Shown: positions 44,198-52,141 of the stretch, piece by piece
Layout of the letters: the number at the start of each line of letters is the position of its first letter
How positions within the stretch are numbered: the stretch's first letter is position 1
Assembly: GCF_008123425.1 (NCBI RefSeq)
Contig: NZ_VSSS01000014.1
Coordinates: 62,001-126,000, forward strand
Source: Bradyrhizobium rifense
Lineage (GTDB): Bacteria > Pseudomonadota > Alphaproteobacteria > Rhizobiales > Xanthobacteraceae
Reading direction: 5' to 3'
DNA length: 64,000 bases
Notes under the pieces: generated by a model
Seen by the model: the letters and a program-made list of their open reading frames with translations, nothing else
Told to the model about the DNA's origin: nothing
Database searches by the model: none
Program-made: the position numbers and the translations under genes

Positions 44198-44682
44198 CTC
44201 GTGCTCCACGAATGTTCATGACCCCTTGGTTAGGACACCGTTCTCAGCAAACCAGGAGTGTCCTCGCCCAAACACAGGAAGCAATGTCGTCGCAACGATG
44301 CAGATTTGGACACGTAACTTGCTCCTCTCGATGCTGATGCAGTAGCGGACCTGCTTCGCACGGTCTTGTTCATTCGTGTTCCACTTAGACGGTTGCTGCG
44401 CAGTCCTTGCGCAAAGCCGAGACACTGGTCGTCTTCCAAAATTCCCGCCGGCGGACGCATATCAATTGAAGGGCGATTTGAGGCGGCGGGCCGGGGCGGT
44501 TTGAAATCACCAAACGGACGATTTCGGGCATACCAGCGTATCAACGGTGGCTCTTTGACGGACTATGAAGTTGCCGCCTGGCGAGCTATGCTGGCCGGCA
44601 GTACGATAACATCGCTTCACGATAGTGGTTCTCGCGATGTGGCAATCGCCGCAGCCGATAGCGTTGTCCAGTGAGGTGCGGG
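44198..44682. other. gap without a recognised gene
   Basis: About 485 bases between the divergent kinase and binding-protein genes. Open frames on both strands exist but none resembles a family or has a convincing ribosome site. A spaced inverted repeat AGGACAC (44232-44238) / GTGTCCT (44258-44264) lies just upstream of the kinase. Both promoters must be here, but I cannot place them with confidence. Confidence 0.5.
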
Positions 44683-45891
44683 ATGAAGAGACTAGCCATT
44701 CTTGCACTGGCGATTACGGCGAGCTGCGGCAGTGCCTCGGCCCAATCGAGTGACAAAAAATACGGTCCCGGTGTAACCGATCAAGAGATCAAGCTCGGGC
44801 AGACGGCGGCGTATAGCGGCCCCGTTTCGACAGGCGCTGCAATTGGGCGGGGAGCGCTCGCCTACTTTGAAAAAGTGAATCGCGAAAAAGGCGGAGTGAA
44901 CGGTCGAAAGATCAAGCTCATATCGCTTGACGATGCCTACAGTCCGCCGAAAGCCTACGAGCAGACACGCAAATTGGTCGAGGAGGACGGCGTTTTGGCG
45001 ATTGCCGGTTCGGTCGGCTCCCCGACTGGCATTGCTGCTCAAGCCTATCTGAACAAGGCCGGCGTGCCGCAGCTATTTCAAATCTCGGGCAATCGCAAAT
45101 TCAATGATCCAAAGAACTCGCCCTGGTCAACAGCTTTCTTTATTCCCAATTTTGTCGAGGGCCAGATCTTCGGAAAGCTCATTTTGAAGTCCAGGCCAAA
45201 TGCGAAGATCGCTGTGCTGCACCCCCAGGATGAACTGGGGCGTGAGTACCTCGCCGGACTACGTTCCGGTCTTGGCGACAAGGCCGATACGATGATTGTG
45301 AAGGTGGCTACCTACGAATCTTCATCACCTACTATCGATTCACAGGTCGCCCAGCTTTCGTCGTCCGGCGCGGACCTCTTCTTCAATGCAGCGGTGGGCA
45401 AGTTTGCCGCTCAATCGATACGAGCTGCCCGATCCATGGGATGGAATGCGAGAATGATCGTTCCATCGATCTCCAACTCGGTTGCCACAATAATCAGACC
45501 GGCTGGCGTGGAAAACGCGAAGGGTCTGATTGGCGCGCAGTGGCAGAAAGATCCTACCGATCCAGAATGGTCGAATGACAAGGACGTCAAGGACTATCTG
45601 GAGTTCGCCCGGACGTATCTTCCGGGGGCGGACTTGGCGGATTTGGCATACGCGACAGGCTACATGGTCGGTAACCTGATGGAAGAAATCCTGAGGCGCT
45701 GCGGAGACGACCTCACGCGCGAGAGCGTGTTGAAGCAGGCGACGAACCTGAAGGGCATCTCGCTGGAATTGGGCCTTCCGGGCATTACCTACGAAAACTC
45801 CCCGGAAGACCACAACCTCATTCGCAACTTGCGAATCGTCGAGTTCGATGGAGTGAAATGGGCGCCATTCGCTGCACGGATCGGGAATTAA
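44683..45891 (+). CDS. orphan ABC substrate-binding protein (Leu/Ile/Val-binding family)
   Basis: A protein of 402 residues from the ATG at 44683 behind GAGGTGCGGG. Signal peptide ending near GSASAQ. YGPGVTDQEIKLGQTAAYSGPVSTGAAIGRGALAYFEKVN, then LVEEDGVLAIAGSVGSPTGIA, are typical of the periplasmic branched-chain amino-acid/amide/aromatic-acid binding family. No permease or ATPase genes are adjacent, so it either serves a transporter encoded elsewhere or acts as a sensor partner; the divergent kinase is a candidate (speculation). Confidence 0.88.
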   Translation: MKRLAILALAITASCGSASAQSSDKKYGPGVTDQEIKLGQTAAYSGPVSTGAAIGRGALAYFEKVNREKGGVNGRKIKLISLDDAYSPPKAYEQTRKLVEEDGVLAIAGSVGSPTGIAAQAYLNKAGVPQLFQISGNRKFNDPKNSPWSTAFFIPNFVEGQIFGKLILKSRPNAKIAVLHPQDELGREYLAGLRSGLGDKADTMIVKVATYESSSPTIDSQVAQLSSSGADLFFNAAVGKFAAQSIRAARSMGWNARMIVPSISNSVATIIRPAGVENAKGLIGAQWQKDPTDPEWSNDKDVKDYLEFARTYLPGADLADLAYATGYMVGNLMEEILRRCGDDLTRESVLKQATNLKGISLELGLPGITYENSPEDHNLIRNLRIVEFDGVKWAPFAARIGN

Positions 45892-45893
45892 GT

Positions 45894-45921
45894 GGCGGTC
45901 GAGTCCTGGCCGGACGCCGCC
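45894..45921. terminator. possible hairpin between convergent genes
   Basis: GGCGG (45894-45898) with CCGCC (45917-45921), and GTCC (45903-45906) with GGAC (45912-45915), can form an interrupted stem filling the 30-base gap between two convergent stop codons. No T-run. Weak candidate. Confidence 0.3.
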
Positions 45922-48744
45922 TCAGCGAAGCGGCTTCTCATGATCTCCCAGCTCATCCAACAGTCGTTTCGCCGCGATCAGATCGGCTGTGCCGAAGCCC
46001 TCCGTAAAGCGATCGTAGACCGGCTGGAGGCAAGCGATAGCATCGACGGCGCGGCCTTGGCGGCGCAGCAGGCGGGCGAGGCTCGTCGCCGCGCGCAGCT
46101 CCCATGACAAGGTTCCGTGCTCGCGCGCCACATCGAGCGCCTCCCTGAAGTGGGTCTCCGCTGACTCAGCTGCGCCAGACATGCCCTGCAGCAGAGAAAG
46201 GTCGCCCTTGAGGCGGAGGAGTTCCGGAGTGAACATACTCGGTTCGGTCTGCTCGATCCCGGCCTCGATCATCGCCAACCCGTCTGTGATCCGCCCGGAC
46301 TGGCCCAGGGCCTCCGCCAACAGCGTGAGAGGGGTCATCGGGAGAAAGCCGAATTTGGTATCAACTGCCTCGACGTGCCCGCCGGGCTGAGCGCCGGCCC
46401 TGATGGCGAGAATTTGTTCATACCTAAGGCCGAACGACCCCCAATGTGGCAACACATGCCGTCGTGACAAATCAACCAGCATGGCAGTGTAATGGGCGGC
46501 AGCCAGCTGGTCGCGCGCCCAGAAGCCGATCTCGCACGCCGCCATGGCGAGGGCCTCGCACTGTGACTTGGCGTGGCCCGTCGCCTCGGCCTCCCGGAGG
46601 CTCTGCTCGACCATGAGCACGGACTGATCAGAAAATCCCTGCAGCCACAGCACCCGTGCGAGCCATATCCGCGCTGAAAGGCGCGGGTCGGTGCCAAACC
46701 GGACGACATCGCGGAAGTTGATGACATCCCGTCCCTGAGCCTTCAAGGCATCCTGCGCCAGCACGCGCTCCAGATGGCTGCGCGCACTCTTCTGGTCGCC
46801 GATAAGGTGGTTGGCCAGCCCCATCGTGCGCTCGCCGAAGATCACGTCGCCCGGATCCGATCCGCGTAGGGCCAGCTCATGGAATTCCCGCGCGAAGCCG
46901 TGCGCCGTGTGAAAGCGCCCAATCGCGGTGTGGTAGAAATACAATCCCCTGAGGGCGCGTAGCTGATACTCGGCGTCGGTCAGGCGCCTGGCCATATCGA
47001 GCGTCTTGGTGAACGCGGCGACCATCTCGGGAGCCTCAGCCGTCGATGCACCCAGGGCGGCGTGTAATCGTAGTTCTTCATGTGGATTCTCGACCGACGC
47101 GGTGCCAAGTGCCTGGTGAACACGACGACAACACTCCTCGAGCATGGACAGGCGCATCCAGAAGGGGACGGCGGCGGCAGTCAGCGCCCGCGCGATCAAT
47201 CCATCGCCGCGCGCCGAAAAGGCCCAGTCGAGTGCAGCGCGCAAATTGGCGATCTCGTCGGCATAATCGGCCAGCCGGTCGAGTTCGGCGCCTCCGAAGA
47301 GATTTAGGTAGTAACCGGCGTGCCGCCGCGCGAAAGCTTGGCGCTGATCGCTCTTGTCGAGTGTCTCGGTCGCGAAGGCGCGGGTGGTCTCAAGCAGCCG
47401 AAACCGCGGTTTGGTTCCGCTTACATCCACGACGATCAACGATTTCGCCACCAGATCGGCCAAACGGTCGAGCACCTCGCTGCCTATCGTTGCCGAGTCC
47501 ATCGCGACGGCTGCGGTCGCCTCGACGGTGAAGCCGCCAGAAAATATGCCGAGAGCCCTGAAGAAGGTTTGTTCACTTTCGCCGAGCAGGCCGTAGCTCC
47601 AATCGATCACGGCTCGCATCGTTCGGTGGCGCGGAACCCGTCCCCGACGGCGCGATCCCAAAAGTGGCAAGCTGTGGTCCAGGCGAGCGGCAAGGCCTTC
47701 GAGTCCGAGCACCTCGACGCCGGGTGCGGCGCATTCGATCGCGAGCGGCAAGCCGTCGAGCCCATGGCAAATTCTGACCACCAGTGGGGCGTTCTCGTCG
47801 GTCAGTGCGAAGTCTTCGACGATCGCGGTTACACGCTCGACAAACAGTTGCACGGCCGGGAAGGTTGCCGCTTCTGAGGCGGACACCTTGGAGGAGGTCG
47901 GGGGGCTCCCGAGCGGTCCCAGGCGGTACTCGTTTTCCCCCGCTACCCGGAGCGGTTCCCTGCTTGTCGTCAGAATATCGACGTCCTTCGCTCCGCTGAG
48001 AAGCGCCGTCGCCAGGCTCGCCACCTCGTCGATGACATGCTCGCAATTGTCGAGGAGCAGGAGCATTCGGCAGTCCCTGACAGCGGCGACCAGGGTGTGA
48101 ATCGGATCTTGTTCGCTGATATGAAGGCCGAGCACGGTCGCAACCGCGCTCGGCACCAGGCGCGCATCACCGAGCGATGCCAGGTCGATCAGCCAGACTC
48201 CATGTTCGTATTCGGCGATCACTCGCTCGGTGACGGCGAGGGCGGTCGTCGTCTTGCCGATACCTCCGGGGCCCGCGATTGTCACTAGGCGCTCGCGCGA
48301 CAGTCGCGAGATCAGCGCTTCCACGGCCTCCGCGCGGCCAATCATCCGCGTCGCGGCGAGCGGCAGGTTGTGCACCGCTGCCGCCGAGACGGTCGCGGTC
48401 GGAGGCGGCCGGATCCGCGATGATTGGTCGATGCCTACCGGCGCAACGAAATTGTAGCCCTGTCCTACCACGGTGACGATGTAACGATTGCCGCCCTGAC
48501 CATCGCCGAGAGCGCGGCGCAAGGCGCTAACCTGAATCTTCAAGTTGGCCTCTTCGACGAATGTTTGCGGCCAGGCGTGAGCCATCAGTTCTTCCTTGCC
48601 GACCACCTCGCCGGCGCGCTCGACTAGAGCTGCGAGAATATCGAAGGCACGGCTGCCGAGCCGCACCGGCTTGTCGCCCTCAAGCAGAAGGCGCTCCTCT
48701 GCATGGAGTGAAAACGGGCCAAACGAGATTGCGCGTCGGTTCAT
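45922..48744 (-). CDS. winged-helix / predicted ATPase / TPR regulator (COG3903-like)
   Basis: A protein of 940 residues from the ATG at 48744; an upstream in-frame TTG is possible. Domains: OmpR/CadC-type winged helix (about 1-105; ISFGPFSLHAEERLLLEGDKPV, then VSALRRALGDGQGGNRYIVTVVGQGYNFV), NB-ARC-like ATPase (VTIAGPGGIGKTTTALAV Walker A; MLLLLDNCEHVIDEV Walker B), then a long helical TPR-like half. Such proteins are signal-transduction ATPases that control transcription; targets unknown. Shares its N-terminal domain with the neighbour at 49193. Confidence 0.88.
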   Translation of the reverse strand: MNRRAISFGPFSLHAEERLLLEGDKPVRLGSRAFDILAALVERAGEVVGKEELMAHAWPQTFVEEANLKIQVSALRRALGDGQGGNRYIVTVVGQGYNFVAPVGIDQSSRIRPPPTATVSAAAVHNLPLAATRMIGRAEAVEALISRLSRERLVTIAGPGGIGKTTTALAVTERVIAEYEHGVWLIDLASLGDARLVPSAVATVLGLHISEQDPIHTLVAAVRDCRMLLLLDNCEHVIDEVASLATALLSGAKDVDILTTSREPLRVAGENEYRLGPLGSPPTSSKVSASEAATFPAVQLFVERVTAIVEDFALTDENAPLVVRICHGLDGLPLAIECAAPGVEVLGLEGLAARLDHSLPLLGSRRRGRVPRHRTMRAVIDWSYGLLGESEQTFFRALGIFSGGFTVEATAAVAMDSATIGSEVLDRLADLVAKSLIVVDVSGTKPRFRLLETTRAFATETLDKSDQRQAFARRHAGYYLNLFGGAELDRLADYADEIANLRAALDWAFSARGDGLIARALTAAAVPFWMRLSMLEECCRRVHQALGTASVENPHEELRLHAALGASTAEAPEMVAAFTKTLDMARRLTDAEYQLRALRGLYFYHTAIGRFHTAHGFAREFHELALRGSDPGDVIFGERTMGLANHLIGDQKSARSHLERVLAQDALKAQGRDVINFRDVVRFGTDPRLSARIWLARVLWLQGFSDQSVLMVEQSLREAEATGHAKSQCEALAMAACEIGFWARDQLAAAHYTAMLVDLSRRHVLPHWGSFGLRYEQILAIRAGAQPGGHVEAVDTKFGFLPMTPLTLLAEALGQSGRITDGLAMIEAGIEQTEPSMFTPELLRLKGDLSLLQGMSGAAESAETHFREALDVAREHGTLSWELRAATSLARLLRRQGRAVDAIACLQPVYDRFTEGFGTADLIAAKRLLDELGDHEKPLR

Positions 48745-49192
48745 CGAACGAGGCCTGGCTTTGGGGCGACCTTTTTTACCCAATTTTACTTGACGCAGGC
48801 CAGAGCGGTTAGCAATCGCGCGAACCCAGTGGCGTCCACGGGGTGCAGCCGGCGCGGATCAGCGCTCATTGCTGAAGCACGAGCCGACCGCTTGCGCGCC
48901 AGGTTGCTGTAAAGACTGTGGTTTTGCCGTGTGCGCGTCGTCGCTTGAGTTTCGCGGCGCGACGCTTCGGGGCATTGCTCGACCTACTGCGGGGCTGTCT
49001 CGGCTCGGAGGCGGACCCTTCACCAGCGGGATGCTGCGCAAATATACCGAGATTAACTGGTCGGGCCGGACTGACCTGCGATCAAATGCTCAAGCCATGA
49101 GCGGACGCCCAGTCATAACGAAGCGGCCGCTCGCCGGGAATTTCACGTCAATTGGGCAGAGAGACGATCCTCTTAATCGAGCGGGGCTAGGC
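48745..49192. other. gap between two divergent winged-helix genes
   Basis: About 450 bases. The frame of the downstream winged-helix gene is open back to 48869 but the extra residues show no family pattern and no ribosome site. Otherwise nothing recognisable; promoters for both genes are expected here. Confidence 0.45.
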
Positions 49193-50056
49193 ATGCCGCC
49201 TGATCAACGTCGTTCAATCGAGGCAATCAAGATTCGGTTCGAGCCCTTCGAATTGAACGTCCTCGAGCGCTCACTCAAGAAGGCAGGCGAGACCATTCCG
49301 CTCGGCGGGCGGGCCTTTGACCTTCTTTTGGCTCTCATCGAGCGATCCGGCGAGACCGTTGGCAAGGACGAACTGATCGCGCATGTGTGGCCCGACGTCA
49401 CTGTCGAGGAGGGCAGTCTGCGCGTCCATATGTCGGTCCTGCGCAAAGCACTGGGCGACGGGCAGTTGGGCCGCCGAAGATACATAGCCAATGTTAAAGG
49501 CCGGGGTTACTGCTTTGTCGCGCCAGTCACCCGCCAAACGCGAGACAATGACCCGCGCAACCTACTGGCTCAGCCCTCTCGTATACCAGTCCAACCGGGA
49601 TGCACGGCTGATGGGGACGAGGCAATTCTGAGCCTCAAAGCCATGCTTCAAACTGAGAGATTAACAAGAGCCCTTGGTATTGGTCGCTCTGCGATCGATC
49701 CGAAACTGGAAAAGATGAATTCCGCCGTCATAGGCGTCGTTCGCATGTTCGCGGACCTGATCGTCAGCCTACTCGATACAGCGGAGCAGGTCGCACAAGC
49801 CGAGGAAACTGTCATTGCGACGCGCGATGAGCCCGTTGCAGAAGGCATTTCGCCGCAGAGTAGGCGACTGGCTCAACACGCCGCGACAACGTCTGCTGAT
49901 TGCGCCAGATGGCAGACGAAACCAGCCTTGTCGAAGGAGCAGGATCATGTCGACGACAGCGGACCATGCCGACGATATTCCGCCGCCAATCGACGCGCGG
50001 CAGTTCGTCCCTCCGGCGAACAACCTGGTCGAGCTTCTTCGTACAGCGGAGCGTGA
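49193..50056 (+). CDS. winged-helix (OmpR/CadC-type) protein lacking the ATPase domain
   Basis: A protein of 287 residues from the ATG at 49193; the frame stays open upstream to 48869, so the start is uncertain. The winged helix (IRFEPFELNVLERSLKKAGETIPLGGRAFDLLLALIERSG to VLRKALGDGQLGRRRYIANVKGRGYCFVAPV) is very like that of the 940-residue neighbour. No ATPase domain follows: only a helical stretch, and then about 36 residues read out of frame across the start of the AraC gene. Either a stand-alone regulator or a truncated relative whose stop was lost. Confidence 0.68.
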   Translation: MPPDQRRSIEAIKIRFEPFELNVLERSLKKAGETIPLGGRAFDLLLALIERSGETVGKDELIAHVWPDVTVEEGSLRVHMSVLRKALGDGQLGRRRYIANVKGRGYCFVAPVTRQTRDNDPRNLLAQPSRIPVQPGCTADGDEAILSLKAMLQTERLTRALGIGRSAIDPKLEKMNSAVIGVVRMFADLIVSLLDTAEQVAQAEETVIATRDEPVAEGISPQSRRLAQHAATTSADCARWQTKPALSKEQDHVDDSGPCRRYSAANRRAAVRPSGEQPGRASSYSGA

Positions 50057-50501
50057 GCTCGAGCCCGACCAAGCAACGGCGAAGGCGGCGCTGGACACGG
50101 CGTCATCTATCCTGCGATCGGAAGTCGAGCGGTGTTCGCACATTCAGGGCGCCGGACCCGGCGCATTGGCGGCCTGGCAGACCGCGCGCGTGCGCGCTTT
50201 CATCGAGGAGAATCTGCACCGCACCATCCGCGTCAAGGACATCGGCGCCGTAGCGCAGCTCAGCGCAGCCCATTTCTCGCGGTCCTTCAAGCAAGTCATC
50301 GGAGAATCACCGCACGCCTACGTGGTGAGGAGAAGGCTGGAGAGGGCATGTCAACTGATGATCACCGGCTCGGCATCGCTGCGCGAAATAGCCCAGAGCG
50401 TCGGCTTTTCCGATCAAGCACATCTGTCCAGGCTCTTCAGGCAGGCGTTTGGTCAAAGTCCGGCCAGATGGAGGCACGACCTTGAGAACCGGGGCGGATG
50501 A
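49947..50501 (+). CDS. short AraC-family transcriptional regulator
   Basis: A protein of 184 residues from the ATG at 49947 behind AAGGAGCAGG, overlapping the preceding gene by 110 bases. The N-terminal 80 residues resemble no known sensor domain. The C-terminal AraC helix-turn-helix pair is complete (FIEENLHRTIRVKDIGAVAQLSAAHFSRSFKQVIGESPHAYV; REIAQSVGFSDQAHLSRLFRQAFGQSPARWR). Small AraC proteins of this type are common in Bradyrhizobium. The last 111 coding bases plus 29 beyond are repeated at 43258-43397. Confidence 0.85.
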   Translation: MSTTADHADDIPPPIDARQFVPPANNLVELLRTAERELEPDQATAKAALDTASSILRSEVERCSHIQGAGPGALAAWQTARVRAFIEENLHRTIRVKDIGAVAQLSAAHFSRSFKQVIGESPHAYVVRRRLERACQLMITGSASLREIAQSVGFSDQAHLSRLFRQAFGQSPARWRHDLENRGG

Positions 50502-50530
50502 GGACAATCCTATGACGGGCGGTCAGAGTC
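50391..50530 (+). repeat. direct repeat copy 2 (3' end of the AraC gene)
   Basis: Pairs with 43258-43397 in the same orientation, gap-free over 140 bases. It starts inside the AraC second helix-turn-helix and ends 29 bases after the stop codon. Flanking sequences on both sides do not match. The two copies bound about 7 kb of orphan signalling genes. Confidence 0.85.
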
Positions 50531-50700
50531 TCCGACTTGGCCGCCGCCGACGTTCTCGACGGCCGGGCGACCCAGCTTGTCGACCTTGCGAAGGTAAATC
50601 TCTCCCGTTGGCCGCGGTCAGCCGGATACGACAATCGCGCGGTGCTCGACGTGCTTGTTCTCGGCGCGACCAAGCAGAGAGCGCTCGGGCGGCCCGCAGG

Positions 50701-51768
50701 CTATTCGGTTCTGATCTCGCTCGGCGATTTCTTCGTCCAGCGGCGAAAGGCGCGGCGGAAATTGGCCGCGTCGCTGAATCCCAGCGCCAGCGCGATATCC
50801 TCGTTGGCGAGCTTCGTCGTGCGTAGATATTTCAGAGCGAGGTGGCTCCGGAGCTCATCCAGGAGGCCGCGGAAGGAAATGCCCTGCTGCCGAAGCTGGC
50901 GCCGCAACGAGCGATCACTGATGTCGAGCAGCGTTGCGACGGCAGCGAGCGTCGGAGGGTTGGCGATATCCCGCAGCAGAAGCACGCGGATCTCGCCGGC
51001 GATCCCGACCCGCAGTTTCAGCTCATCGAGAAGCTCATCGCAGAGCGCCACGATCATTGGATAGGTCGTCTTGTTTCCGAGACGTGCGGCCTGATCCAGC
51101 CAATCGGAGCGGAAGACGATCCGATTGAATCCATTGGAGAAGCGGATGGGACATCCGATCAGATCGGCGGGCAGACGGAAATCGTCAGCTTCCGGATAGG
51201 TGAGGCTGATGTGATCCGGGACGAATGCCGCGCCCATGATGTCGCGCATCAGCGAAATATGGATGCCGATCTGCATCTCCGCAATAAAGCGGTAGACCCG
51301 TGGGTCGATCGCTGCGCGCGCGTTGGGCTCAATTGTCCAGCTCGCGAATCCCTTCTCTTCCCTGAACTCTATCGTTGCGAGCGGCGCGGCAAGCGAGTGA
51401 TAGCGCCATGCAAAGGACATCGCGTCGCGAAAGTCGGGGCAACAGAGAATGGCAAAACCATACATGCCGTAGGTCGATATGTGGATGGATGCGCCGATGC
51501 GGTAGGGCAGACGCCGATCGTTCGAGACCCGAATGGCGTTCTCGCAAGCCGTCATCAATTCCGTGAGCGAGATCCTGGTCTTTGGAGAGTGCACCTCCGG
51601 CACCTGGAGCGCGATGTTTCGCAGAATTTCCTTGGCAGAGGTCCCCTGAGCCGCCAGTTCGTCGAATAGAGCCGCGAGCTTGGTTGACTCGTAGACACGT
51701 TCGTCCATTCCCACGACGAGCGCGTTCTTTGCATCGATCGTCTTGTCGGGGTGCCTGGGATCGCTCAA
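50701..51768 (-). CDS. AraC-family regulator with arabinose-binding-like N-terminal domain
   Basis: A protein of 355 residues. The N-terminal domain (about 20-215) is of the AraC/OruR-type ligand-binding kind (RLPYRIGASIHISTYGMYGFAILCCPDFRDAMSFAWRYHSL). The C-terminal AraC helix-turn-helix pair is complete (NPPTLAAVATLLDISDRSLRRQLRQQGISFRGLLDELR; LANEDIALALGFSDAANFRRAFRRWTKKSPSEIR). Divergent from the polyhydroxyalkanoate operon, so the probable activator of those genes (inference). Confidence 0.88.
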   Translation of the reverse strand: MSDPRHPDKTIDAKNALVVGMDERVYESTKLAALFDELAAQGTSAKEILRNIALQVPEVHSPKTRISLTELMTACENAIRVSNDRRLPYRIGASIHISTYGMYGFAILCCPDFRDAMSFAWRYHSLAAPLATIEFREEKGFASWTIEPNARAAIDPRVYRFIAEMQIGIHISLMRDIMGAAFVPDHISLTYPEADDFRLPADLIGCPIRFSNGFNRIVFRSDWLDQAARLGNKTTYPMIVALCDELLDELKLRVGIAGEIRVLLLRDIANPPTLAAVATLLDISDRSLRRQLRQQGISFRGLLDELRSHLALKYLRTTKLANEDIALALGFSDAANFRRAFRRWTKKSPSEIRTE

Positions 51769-52141
51769 CTGAACCTGCCTCCGGAGACGGCCTTAACGCG
51801 CAAGCCAGCATGGCTGGGCAAACAGCATAGGCTGCATTGTTGTCGAGACGGAATAGCCGCATTTTCGATCGTCCTAAGGCTTGCCAGGTCGATCGTTGTG
51901 CGACGCGGAAGGCCAGATGGCAGCAGTTTTATTCAAGACGCATCACGGTTCGTGGCGCAGCGTGTCCGGCCCGGACCGGGCGTTGTCCGTTCCGGACCTT
52001 CACAAGGACGAGGCCGCGCGCGAGGCTTGTGCTCGTGTCGTACGACGAGCTCGTCGTGAGGCAAGTCGGCCTGCGATCCGCGCGCTCAGAACTGCGGACG
52101 CGACCAGGGGCCGCGGGGATGAGACGTCGAGGGAGGCCGCC
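51769..52141. other. divergent promoter region, AraC regulator / PHA operon
   Basis: About 370 bases with no gene I can support. The ligase frame is open upstream to 51881, but the extra residues are low-complexity Arg/Ala-rich and unlike the family. No promoter or operator could be placed with confidence. Confidence 0.5.

Noticed and set aside
44366..44674. A 102-codon open frame just before the orphan binding-protein gene
   Set aside because: No family resemblance and no ribosome site; an equally long frame runs on the opposite strand. I left the gap as unassigned.
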